From positions 1,798,001 through 1,862,000 of the forward strand of contig CAWBEY010000012.1 of the NCBI GenBank assembly GCA_963788015.1: DNA of 64,000 nt. The letters run 5' to 3'. Numbering within the stretch: the stretch's first letter is position 1; each line of letters starts with the position of its first letter. Positions 21,797-30,500 of this stretch are shown here, one piece after another. The DNA is from JBBRHH01 sp963788015 (GTDB lineage: Bacteria > Planctomycetota > Phycisphaerae > Tepidisphaerales > Tepidisphaeraceae). Below the pieces are notes generated by a model, which ran no database searches, was not told the DNA's origin, and worked only from the letters and a program-made list of their open reading frames with translations. Position numbers and translations under genes: made by a program.

Positions 21797-21918
21797 CGGA
21801 CCGACGGCTGGGATGTTCAATGTTGGGGAACGCCCCAATCCGCCGGATTACTCGATTCGCCCGGAAAAGGATAATGGGACATTCATAATATCCACCGCCG
21901 CATCCGCCCAGGCCCGAC

Positions 21919-21975
21919 AATTCTAAGGGGTCGGACACTTCTAAGGGGTCGGACACTTCTAAGGGGTCGGGAGTC
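21919..21975. repeat. three tandem REP units
   Basis: Three direct copies of TTCTAAGGGGTCGGAC, the last ending GGGAGTC, follow one another. The same unit recurs near 20158, 20905, 23186, 38850 and, with CTAAAGGG, at 19003 and 44605. Confidence 0.75.
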
Positions 21976-22032
21976 GTTTATTGACAGCTTCCGCACTTTC
22001 TTGGCCCAATCGCCTTTTCTTCTTCCCTTCTT

Positions 22033-23109
22033 TCAATTCCCGGGTAAGTGGCGATGGGCGATCTGCGACCGCCAGTCGGAATTGATAAACTCCAGCCCAT
22101 CGTGATCGATATCGGCGCTGTAATACTGGGTCTCCGATCCACGATGCATAACCAGAATATCGCCCTCGGCTGTCCACGTGGAATGATTGAGCGGCAGTTG
22201 ATCGGCTTCGGCCGGTGGGTAATGGATCGCAGCCCTATCTGATACTGCCCAAATGGACATCGTCCCGTCTGCATGGTACTCGATGGACTCGGCATCCCGA
22301 AACTCCGGGGGAGGGGGGTATGCCGCGCTGGCGATCGCGAAATGAAAGGCCGACCGAGCATCTAAAAACCTTGGCGTTTCGCCGTCCCATCGGCCTGGAA
22401 GTTTTTGAAGCGAACTGTCGGGCCGTGGATATATACTAAGGCCGATGACAAGAAGGGCCAGAACGGACGTTTGAACGGCGAACGGACGCAATGGGAACCA
22501 CGAATTAATCTCGGTTCGATCCAGTCCGCATTCTGGGCAGATTCGTGCGCTGGCGCGAAGGTCGTAACCGCAACGGATGCATGCTTGTCTCCGAAGTCGC
22601 CGGCGCTGGATCATCCAGCGCCGTATCAGGAACAGAAGTTGAATTGCCACGGGCAACATCAACAGCCAGATTGGGAACTCGATCCGCCAGAGATCGGCCG
22701 ATGGCTGCAGCCACCAGATCCTCAGCAGGCCATTGGCATCTTCGGAAAGGGCTTCCAAAGCGGCAAGTATCGCGCCTGCCGATCGTGCTGTTTTTGCTCT
22801 GGGTTTGAAAACCGTAACGCCCATCATGCCTGCGGCGCGATCTACGCGATTATCGATCGTCGTATTCAGCGCTGACCAAGTTTCCAGGCGGTACGAATTC
22901 CAGAGTGGCCGGCGAATCACCGGCGCCTGCGTCTGCAACGACCAGACAATGCTTACCTTGCCGCAAATGGAGACCATCCGAACAGAACCGCCCCGCCATT
23001 CGCCGACGTTCAAAAGCTCGGCGTGCTTCGATGCGCGAATCCAAAGGCCCACAACAAGGGCAGTCCAAAGGACCATCGATGCGTGAAAGCAGCGAGATGC
23101 GAACGTCAT
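22033..23109 (-). CDS. planctomycete membrane protein with CGYDLRA zinc ribbon
   Basis: The 358-residue product has an N-terminal membrane helix (residues 10-25), further helices near residues 145-160 and 212-228, and between them a zinc ribbon CIRCGYDLRASARICPEC, typical of an uncharacterised planctomycete membrane family. The C-terminal 110 residues are an extracytoplasmic beta-rich domain. It is bounded by REP elements on both sides. A shorter relative with the same ribbon is at 39403-40012. The role is unknown. Confidence 0.75.
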   Translation of the reverse strand: MTFASRCFHASMVLWTALVVGLWIRASKHAELLNVGEWRGGSVRMVSICGKVSIVWSLQTQAPVIRRPLWNSYRLETWSALNTTIDNRVDRAAGMMGVTVFKPRAKTARSAGAILAALEALSEDANGLLRIWWLQPSADLWRIEFPIWLLMLPVAIQLLFLIRRWMIQRRRLRRQACIRCGYDLRASARICPECGLDRTEINSWFPLRPFAVQTSVLALLVIGLSIYPRPDSSLQKLPGRWDGETPRFLDARSAFHFAIASAAYPPPPEFRDAESIEYHADGTMSIWAVSDRAAIHYPPAEADQLPLNHSTWTAEGDILVMHRGSETQYYSADIDHDGLEFINSDWRSQIAHRHLPGN

Positions 23110-24216
23110 GCAGGGATTCTAACCCAACCTACGCACTTTGCGCCCCTCATCCGCTTTGCAGGAAAAAGATAAGGGATCATCCAAAAACTCTAAGGGTCGG
23201 AAAATTCTAAGGGGTCGGGAGTCAATTGTCATATTTCACCTGCCATACCAGCCAAAGCCACACTGTCTCCGCCTGAAAGTTTCGAAGGGTTGAAAATTCC
23301 GCCGCCGCATCCGCCCCGGCCCGTCCCTTCCACCCCTCACCCCGCCCACCGCCCCACCAGCCCTCCTCCACCCCCACACCAAATCCATCCCGCAAACCCC
23401 TCCATCAGCATTAATCTGTCCCCAACAATGGCCAGCCAAAAGAAACATTTTCCTTGACATACCCCTAACATACTTCATACCATACCTCCAGCCTTCAGCA
23501 TCTTTCGGGGGAACACCAATGCCCACTGCCTCCCATCCCAGCACCCACCAAAACCCCGAATGCAAATCCACGGCCTCTTCGGCCTCTGCCCCCGCCAGCC
23601 CCCAATCTCCTCCCACCTCCTTCAAGTCTCCAGTTTCCAGTCTCTTGTCTCAAGAAGCCGATGAATCAATAAATCATTCCCCACACCCCACGGTCTCCAA
23701 CAGCCCCTCGTTCAAGTTTCCAGTCTCCAGTTTCATGTCTCCAGCCCCGTGTCGTTTGGTGGTCGGTTATGTGTCGTTTGGTAGTCGGTTAGTGGTCGGT
23801 TGGTGGTCGGTTACGTGTCGGTTGGTGGTCGATTGGTGGTCGGTTATGTGTCGCTTTTTGCCAGCCACTTTTGGCCTAACTCCTTGTCAATCCTCACCCC
23901 CCTCCCAAAATCCCAGGCGCAACTCAATTACAACACCAAAAAGCGCCCCGAAACCGACCACCTCCCCGCGTCCCACCTCCCCCATTCAAACTTCCCCACC
24001 CCCCTCTTCCTCAGTGTCCTCAGTGTCCTCTGTGGCTAAAACAAAACACGCACCCATCCCGCCCCCCGCCCCACACCCCCTCTCCCCCATTCATCCTTCT
24101 TCCTTCATCCTTCTAACTTCCCGCCCATCCTCCTCAGTGTCCTCTGTGGCTAAAACAAAACACCCGCCCACCCAACACTGGAATAATCCCTTCCGCCGTG
24201 TTAATGCTTTAATCTT
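23110..24216. other. long non-coding stretch rich in simple repeats
   Basis: It holds two REP units at 23186-23223, pyrimidine-rich low-complexity DNA, a degenerate 10-bp repeat (23755-23853) and two copies of CAGTGTCCTCTGTGGCTAAA near 24015 and 24135. An open frame at 23519-24391 is an artefact of base bias. Parts recur inverted at 38700-39380. The region just before 24217 must hold the promoter of the following operon. Confidence 0.6.
23755..23853 (+). repeat. degenerate GGTCGGTTGGTG tandem repeat
   Basis: About nine imperfect copies of a 10-12 bp unit (GTGGTCGGTTAT, GTGTCGGTTGGT) follow one another. An inverted relative is at 38939-39062, flanked by the same unique sequence. Confidence 0.7.
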
Positions 24217-24375
24217 ATGTACCGCCTCTTCTGGCTTTACGGCGAAGTGGGATGGATCTGGTGTGCCATCTGTCTCGCCTTGGTGTTTGGCATCGCCTCC
24301 GCCCGACGCGCGGCCGCGCAACGTGATCAGGCCAACGGTGTCGTCGAAAGTTCCCGAAATGACATGGACGTATAA
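24217..24375 (+). CDS. 52-residue single-pass membrane protein, first gene of ESCRT-III-like operon
   Basis: ATG 24217 to TAA 24375 encodes MYRLFWLYGEVGWIWCAICL followed by LALVFGIASARRAAAQRD and an acidic tail. One membrane helix spans residues 11-29, with a positively charged cytoplasmic side. The next gene starts 12 bp after the stop, and AAGGGGATGAAAG covers the junction, so co-transcription is likely. No family is known. It may anchor the downstream coiled-coil proteins, which is inferred only from position. Confidence 0.65.
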   Translation: MYRLFWLYGEVGWIWCAICLALVFGIASARRAAAQRDQANGVVESSRNDMDV

Positions 24376-24387
24376 GGGGATGAAAGA

Positions 24388-25902
24388 ATGAGAAGCAGTT
24401 CCGATCCATCCATGCATCGTCAGGCCGAGCAGCAGTTGATCGACCATTTCGACCGCCTGCTCGACGACGAGCGTCTGCGCGTCGATACCATCAACGGCCG
24501 CCGCCCCATCCCCACGCTTGGCCGGCGCATCCAGAAAGAGGACAAGGAGGTCGAGCTCAAACGCCTCATGGTCGAGATGGACGTTCCCGACCGCGAGCTG
24601 CAAAACCAGATGCCCATCGGCCAATCCGTCTCCGTCACCCTCTGGCGCAGCCAATGGATGATGTTCAAGCGCAACGTCGGCCGGCTCAAAGTCATCTGCC
24701 TCTCCCCCACGAAACAACTGCTCAAAGGCGAAACCCCCACTCCCCTGGCGGCCCTCGATATCCGCAAAACCCTCTCGCAACTTTCACAAGGTGACCGCGA
24801 GCCTGATCTACCCACAACACTCGTCATGATGTCCACCAGCGGTTTCACGCTGGAGGCCCACGAGCTGGCCGAGCGCAACGCCAACCGCACCCTCATCCTC
24901 GTCGAGCCCAACGAAGGCGGCGGCTGGACCGTCACCGGCCCCGCCGAGACCAAGGCTCTGGTCGATCTGTTCGATCCCGAGGAAGATGAGTCGAAGCTCG
25001 AACGCGTCCGCGACCAGATCGAGCAGAACAAGGCCGAGCTGATCGGCGGCTCGCTGTCGGCCGAACGCCTCGCGGGCGCTACCCACCTGCCGCTGCACCT
25101 GGTTGAAGCCGAGCTAAAATCATACGCCAAGGAAAACGCGGGACTGGTGGCCAAGCGGCTGGATGGGCGGTTGGTGCTTTTCCGCGAAGGCGGCAGCCCG
25201 ATGGCCACCGGCGTCGGTTCGTTGCGCAGTGGAGGTTCAGACATGCCATTTCTTCAGCGCGTCAAATCGCTCTTCGCCCGCAAGGGTGAAACCGAAAAGA
25301 AGATCGCCCTGTTGTCCGAGCGCCGGGCCGCCCTCAGCCAGCAGCGCGACACAGCCGACGTCGAGCTCACCACGCTGGAACAAAAAGAATCCAGCCTGCG
25401 CGAGCAATTCAAGGCCACCGAATCGGCCGCCTCCAAACGACGCCTCACCAGCCAGCTCCTCCAGCTCCGCAAGGACCTGGAGCGTCGCCAGCAGTTGCTG
25501 GGGATGCTGAATCAGCAGATCAACATCGTCTCCACCCACTTGCACAACCTCGAGCTGGTGAATCAGGGCAAGGCCGCCAAGCTCCCGGATTCCGAAGAGC
25601 TGGCCGCCGACGCCGCGGCCGCCGAAGAAGTCCTCGCCGAGCTCCAGGCCGACAACGAAGTGGCCGGTGCAACAGGCATCTCCGCCCTGGGCGGCATGAC
25701 CGACGAAGAACAAGCCCTCTACGAAGAACTGGAACGCGAATCCGCCCCCCCCGACCCCGCCCCAGAGCCAGCAGCCGAAAAATCCAAACCCCTCCGCCAA
25801 CCCCCAGAGCGCACCAAGCCAGCCCAAACCACCGTTACCGAACAAGTAGAAGAACCCACAGTCGCCAACGAACCCCGCCGCAACGACCCCGAACCCGGAT
25901 AA
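24388..25902 (+). CDS. CHMP7-like protein: winged helix plus ESCRT-III-like domain
   Basis: 504 residues. Residues 1-200 are an unrecognised alpha/beta region. Residues 205-268 read as a winged helix (LSAERLAGATHLP, then LVEAELKSYAKEN, then a GLVAKRLDGRLVLFR wing). Residues 285-440 are a basic-then-acidic helical hairpin like Snf7/CHMP proteins: FLQRVKSLFARKGETEKKI, RRLTSQLLQLRKDLERRQQL, LPDSEELAADAAAAEEVLAE. The tail is a Pro-rich acidic linker. Eukaryotic CHMP7 also joins winged helices to an ESCRT-III core. The two proteins encoded downstream resemble the same superfamily, so a membrane-remodelling complex is inferred. No Vps4-type ATPase lies in the window. Confidence 0.6.
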   Translation: MRSSSDPSMHRQAEQQLIDHFDRLLDDERLRVDTINGRRPIPTLGRRIQKEDKEVELKRLMVEMDVPDRELQNQMPIGQSVSVTLWRSQWMMFKRNVGRLKVICLSPTKQLLKGETPTPLAALDIRKTLSQLSQGDREPDLPTTLVMMSTSGFTLEAHELAERNANRTLILVEPNEGGGWTVTGPAETKALVDLFDPEEDESKLERVRDQIEQNKAELIGGSLSAERLAGATHLPLHLVEAELKSYAKENAGLVAKRLDGRLVLFREGGSPMATGVGSLRSGGSDMPFLQRVKSLFARKGETEKKIALLSERRAALSQQRDTADVELTTLEQKESSLREQFKATESAASKRRLTSQLLQLRKDLERRQQLLGMLNQQINIVSTHLHNLELVNQGKAAKLPDSEELAADAAAAEEVLAELQADNEVAGATGISALGGMTDEEQALYEELERESAPPDPAPEPAAEKSKPLRQPPERTKPAQTTVTEQVEEPTVANEPRRNDPEPG

Positions 25903-25904
25903 TG

Positions 25905-25966
25905 TGTTTCTAGTCTCTATCCCCTAGTCTCTAGCACCTAGTCCCTAACCCCTGGTCTCTAGCTCC
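25905..25966. repeat. CTAGTCTCTA short tandem repeat in operon gap
   Basis: Five to six imperfect copies of a 10-bp unit around CTAGTCTCTA fill the 64 bp between the 504-residue and 204-residue genes. There is no good ribosome site, so the second gene may rely on coupling or internal structure. Confidence 0.6.
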
Positions 25967-26581
25967 ATGGCCCTCATTGACCGCCTATTCAATCGCAAGA
26001 AAACGCTCAGCGAGCTGAGCGCGAAAGAACTGCGCCGCGAGGAAATCCTCCTCGAAAAAGACCGTGACAAGCTCTTCAAAAAAATCGATCAGGTGGGAAA
26101 GGACAAGCAGAAGATCTTCGACCAGGGCGCTTCCAACAAAGCCCCGGAACTGCGCAAAGCGCTGGCCATGCAGTTTGAGCTCAAATCGCAGGAGCAGGTG
26201 ATGGCCGCCCGCCAGCTTAACCTGCGCACCAAGGAATTGATGACCATCAGCCGCCTGCGCATGGTGCAGGAAAACCGCCAGAAAGGCCGCGCCCTGGGCC
26301 GCCTCAATCTCACTGACAAAGACGTCGCCCGCATCGGCGGCTGGATCGAGGACGATGCGGTGACGCAGGAAGTCTACCTCGACCGCCTCGACTCGCTTCT
26401 CGATTTGGGCACGCAGTCCGACAAAGACGCCCTCGCCGGCGCCGGCCTGACTTCCGCCGGCCAGGAGCTGATGAACATCTGGAACGACCTGGATAAAGGC
26501 GCCGTCAAGCAGGAAGAAGCCTTCGAGCAGGCCGATACCGTCGTCCGCAAACGCAACGCCGCCCTCGAAAAAGATCTGTAA
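25967..26581 (+). CDS. ESCRT-III-like helical protein (204 residues)
   Basis: It starts MALIDRLFNRKKTLSEL, a short amphipathic segment, and continues as long charged helices: ELRREEILLEKDRDKLFKKI, then ELRKALAMQFELKSQEQVMA and LNLRTKELMTISRLRMV. That is the helix 1-2-3 layout of the Snf7/PspA superfamily. The C-terminal third (IGGWIEDDAVTQEVYLDRL) is more acidic, as the autoinhibitory part of ESCRT-III proteins is. It lies between the CHMP7-like gene and a CHMP3-like gene, with a 34-codon ORF after it. PspA/Vipp1 is the main alternative, but the length and tail differ. Confidence 0.55.
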   Translation: MALIDRLFNRKKTLSELSAKELRREEILLEKDRDKLFKKIDQVGKDKQKIFDQGASNKAPELRKALAMQFELKSQEQVMAARQLNLRTKELMTISRLRMVQENRQKGRALGRLNLTDKDVARIGGWIEDDAVTQEVYLDRLDSLLDLGTQSDKDALAGAGLTSAGQELMNIWNDLDKGAVKQEEAFEQADTVVRKRNAALEKDL

Positions 26582-26586
26582 AGCCG

Positions 26587-26691
26587 ATGAACCTGCACCG
26601 CAACAACCTGGCCGAATGGATCATGTATTGTGCGATTTTTCCACTGGTCCGCCTCGCCCAGTTGCTCCGATATCTGCGCCGCCAAACTTAA
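26587..26691 (+). CDS. 34-residue hydrophobic peptide gene
   Basis: ATG 26587 to TAA 26691 encodes MNLHRNNLAEWIMYCAIFPL followed by VRLAQLLRYLRRQT. The centre is a hydrophobic or amphipathic helix with basic ends. It starts five bases after the preceding stop and ends 12 bases before the next start, so it fills the gap exactly. It has no homologue I know. It could be a membrane-targeting subunit, or a leader whose translation couples the flanking genes. Confidence 0.5.
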   Translation: MNLHRNNLAEWIMYCAIFPLVRLAQLLRYLRRQT

Positions 26692-26703
26692 AAGGTCATA
26701 AAA

Positions 26704-27312
26704 ATGGGTTTGTTCAAGTCCAAAGACGAGCGGCGGATCGAGCGGGAAATGAAGATCCGCCAAGGCATGCGCTCCATCGAAAAAAACATCCGGCAGCAGG
26801 AAAAGTTCTCCGAAGACTTCATCAAAAACGCCCAAAACGCCCGCAAGATCGGCGACGACCAGCAGTATCAATTCATCCGCGGCGCCCTGAAAAAAACCGC
26901 CGCCGTCAAGAAAATGCTCGAGCGCCAACTCCTGGGCATCAAGAACGCGATGCTGATTCACCAGCAGGCCGAATCCAGCCGCGAGTTCGCTGAGTCGATG
27001 ACAGTAATGGCCAAAGAAATCGGCCGAGTCTTCGGCGAGCTCGACCTCACCAAAACCCAGGCCCAATGGGAAAAAGCCCTCGTCCAGGCCTCCACCATGG
27101 AAGAGCGGATGGAAATCTTCCTCGACTCAATGGAACAAACCGCCACCAGCGCCAGCACCGGCCCAACCAAGGACGGCCTGGTAAGCGACGAAGAAATCGA
27201 CCGCATGATCCAGGCCGACGTAGTCGCCTCCGAAAAGACCGAGCTGTCCAAGCTGGATCAATTAGAAAGCGAAATCGCCAAAGAACTCGGGGCGGCGAAG
27301 CAGAAGGATTGA
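26704..27312 (+). CDS. CHMP3/Vps24-like ESCRT-III protein (202 residues)
   Basis: The protein begins MGLFKSKDERR, the same MGLF opening as eukaryotic Vps24/CHMP3, where it inserts in membranes. KIRQGMRSIEKNIRQQEKF corresponds in position and pattern to helix 1, GALKKTAAVKKMLERQLLGI to the helix 2 region, and AMLIHQQAESSREFAESMTV to helix 3. EERMEIFLDSMEQ aligns with the acidic late helix, and KLDQLESEIAKEL at the C-terminus is where CHMPs carry their MIM motif. AAAAGG precedes the ATG. The similarity is judged by eye from memory of the family. An ESCRT-III-type filament former is the inferred role. Confidence 0.6.
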   Translation: MGLFKSKDERRIEREMKIRQGMRSIEKNIRQQEKFSEDFIKNAQNARKIGDDQQYQFIRGALKKTAAVKKMLERQLLGIKNAMLIHQQAESSREFAESMTVMAKEIGRVFGELDLTKTQAQWEKALVQASTMEERMEIFLDSMEQTATSASTGPTKDGLVSDEEIDRMIQADVVASEKTELSKLDQLESEIAKELGAAKQKD

Positions 27313-27521
27313 AGCTAGTGCATCGCATACCCTACATCGAATAAACAGGGAGTACCTCACACTCCGGGAAGGCAGATTGACTCCAGCAACGACGCTTATA
27401 GATGTATTGCGGCGCAAATTCTGAATCTATATTGCGCTAACGCTGAGTCAATTGCGTCTGCAGACTGGCGTAATAGGAAACGGGTTGGCCTGCGAGATAC
27501 TAGTATTCGTTAGATAAGAAT

Positions 27522-30500
27522 TTACTGTGTTCTGGCGGTAACGAACTTGTAGGCAAGAGCGGAATTAGACGATCGAAGAATTTGTGGAACGAGATTTCGA
27601 AGGTTGTTTGCTACGTGTAAAAGATAGCTAGGGTCTCCCATTCCGTTTTTATAAATATACAAGCTGTTCGGTACTGTATTATAGTGCAAGACGGACTGCA
27701 CAAACGACGGTAGGTTGAGTAATTGGCATTAAGATAGGCACCACCGTCTCGTATCGCATTGTGATATCACTGTTGGTACTCGGTGTACGGAAAACTTTAT
27801 AGCCGCTACTGCTAGTAACCTGCATGATGCCGTCTGAGTTGTTATAGGGCTGAGCGCACGGACCTTCCGCAGATTTGTAGAATGACGGATTGTACGGTGA
27901 GCGTTGAATAAAACGCGCCCTGCGCACCTTCTTGTAGAATTACCGCGGCGACCAGTTCGGGAGGGAGGTTTACGGCATGAGCATTGATTATTACGCTCAT
28001 CGCTTGCTGCTTAGTCGCATCGGTTACCGCAGTAGACGTAAGGCAAGTTTGATCCAGTTGAGATTTCCGACATAGTTGGTGGTGCAGTTGGAGTCGAAAG
28101 AGACGAGTGCATAATATGCGTGAAGGTAGAGAGGGTGACGGTTGAAGCGGTGGCGGGAGAGATGGTCTGCCATGATCCACATCGGTTGGTGTTGGGAATG
28201 GTCATGGACAAGGTGGTTTGGGCGTTGCTGTAGAAGGAGACATGGAGGTTGCCGCCTGACCAATGACGCAACACGGGCATTAACGGTGTAGAGGACACCG
28301 GTGGGGACGTTGATGGTGTATTACAGCCACTCACCGGCTTTGATGGAGCTAAGGTCGAGGCCTGCTGCACGCCGTCGATTGTAGTTTCAACACCGACTCC
28401 GGCTCCGACACGATAGTTTGAATTGCAGGGCTAATGAGGCTGGTGTCGTGGTAGGCGACGCCTTCGCCACGAGTGTCAAAGTTCTCTGCTTCGATCACGC
28501 CCGGGACAACACTAGGAACGCCCGGAGTCGGGAACGAAGAACGACTTGAATTGCCACGTTGGGAGCTTGGAAGTAGAGGGTGTTGGAGATGGCGATTTCA
28601 ACGCCATTAACGACGCTGGTCATGTTCCAGCGATACTTGGTGCCGGCCTGTAGGGTGTTGGAACGGAACGGTGAAGGATGTTCCGCTCAGGCCGCTGGTG
28701 GAATAAACGATGTTGCTCGAGCCGTAGGGGGACTGGCTGATGTAAAGATTGTAGTTGCCAGAACGCCGCTCCAGCTGAGCGTGGGTGTAAGGCTCGGGGC
28801 TTGGGTGTTGGTGTCGCTGGAGGTGCAAGGACCATTGATCGTGGGCGGAGTGTTGACGATCACACCTGATTGACTAATTTTGATCCAGTTGAGATTTCCG
28901 ACATAGTTGGTGGTGCCGTTGGAGTCAACGAGACGTGCATAATATGCGTGCCGGCCGAGAGGGTGACGGTTGAAGCGGTGGCGGGAGAGATGGTCTGCCA
29001 TGATCCACATCCGTTGGTGTTGGGAATGGTGATGGACAAGGTGGTTTGGGCGTTGCTGTCGAAGGAGACATGGAGGTTGCCGCCTGGCAGAATGACGCAA
29101 CACGGGCATTAACGGTGTAGAGGCCACAGGTGGGGACGTTGATGGTGTATTCCAGCCACTCACCGGCTTTGATGGAGCGAACGTCGAGGCCGCTGCAAAG
29201 ACGTCGATAGTAGTTTCAACACCAACTCCGGCTCCGACACGATAGTTTGAATTGCCCGGGCTAATGAGGCTGGTGTCGTGGTAGGCGACGCCTTCGCCAC
29301 CCGTGTCAAAGTTCTCTGCTTAGATCACGCCCGGGACAGGGGTGGGGACGCTGGGATTGGGGAAGGGAGCGAAGGTTTGTTGTGATCGGCGGGGACACCT
29401 AGGAAGTACATGTCGCCGGAGATGGGGCTCTGGGTCGTGCCGTTGTAGGCGTACATGTTCCACTTGTAGCTGTCTCCGGCGGTAAGGAAGCTGAGGTTAT
29501 AGCTGGTGGTGGAGAAGAAGGAGATGGTGTAGTTGCTCAGGGCGTTGGTGGTGACGTAGAGAACGTTGAGCAGGTAACTGGTGGAGTTGGAGACTGGTTA
29601 CACAGGAAGGTCTGAATAGTGCAGGTGAGAGTAGTGCCAGGGCTGTTGACGCCGCAGGGGAAAACAAACTGCGGAGCAGAGGGAGTGGTCGCATCTAATA
29701 GACTAATTTTGATCCAGTTGAGATTTCCGACATAGTTGGTGGTGCCGTTGGAGTAGAACGAGACGCAAGAATAGAGTGAAGGCAGAGAGGGTGACGGTTG
29801 AAGAGGTGGCGGGAGAGATGGTCTGACATGATAAAAATAAGTTGGTGTTGGGAATGGTAATGGACAAGGTGGTTTGGGAGTTGCTGTAGAAGGAGACATG
29901 GAGGTTGAAGCTCTGGCAAAATGACGCAACACGGGCATTAACGGTGTAGAGGACACAGGTGGGGACGTTGATGGTGTATTCCAGCACTCACAGGCTTTGA
30001 TGGAGCCAACGTAGAGGACTGCTGAAAGAAGTAGATAGTAGTTTAAACACACACTAAGGCTAAGACACGAATAGTTTGAATAGAAAGGGCTAATGAGGCT
30101 GGTGTAGTGGTAGGCGACGCCTTAGCCAAGTGTAAAAGTTCTCTGCTTAGATCACGAAAGGGACAGGGGTGGGGACGCTGGGATAGGGGAAGGGAGCGAG
30201 GTTTGTTGTGATAGGCGGGGACAACTGGAAGTACATGTAGCAGGAGATGGGGCTCTGGGTAGAGCAGTTGTAGGCGTACATGTACGACTTGTAGCTGTCT
30301 CCGGCGGTCGAGCTGAGGTTATAGCTGGTGGTGGAGAAGCAGGAGATGGTGTAGTTGCTAGGGAGTTGGTGGTGACGTAGAGAACGTTGAGCAGGTAACT
30401 GGTGGAGTTGGCGGACTGGTTACACAGGAAGGTATGGCTAGTGCAGGTGAGAGTAGTGACAGGGCTGTTGACGACGCAGGGGCGAACGAACTGCGGAGCG

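Noticed and set aside
19001..23223. CRISPR array
   Set aside because: The repeated GGTCGGGAGTC units are irregularly spaced, inverted in part, and have no uniform spacers or cas genes.
23519..24391. A 290-codon plus-strand open frame
   Set aside because: Its translation is Ser/Pro/Thr low complexity caused by pyrimidine-rich DNA and simple repeats, with no domain or ribosome site; the real small gene at 24217 is in another frame.
24388..27312. Plain PspA/Vipp1 phage-shock operon
   Set aside because: The proteins lack the usual single PspA layout and psp partners, there are three different members, one has a winged helix, and the MGLF start and tail look more like CHMP/Snf7. PspA remains the main alternative.
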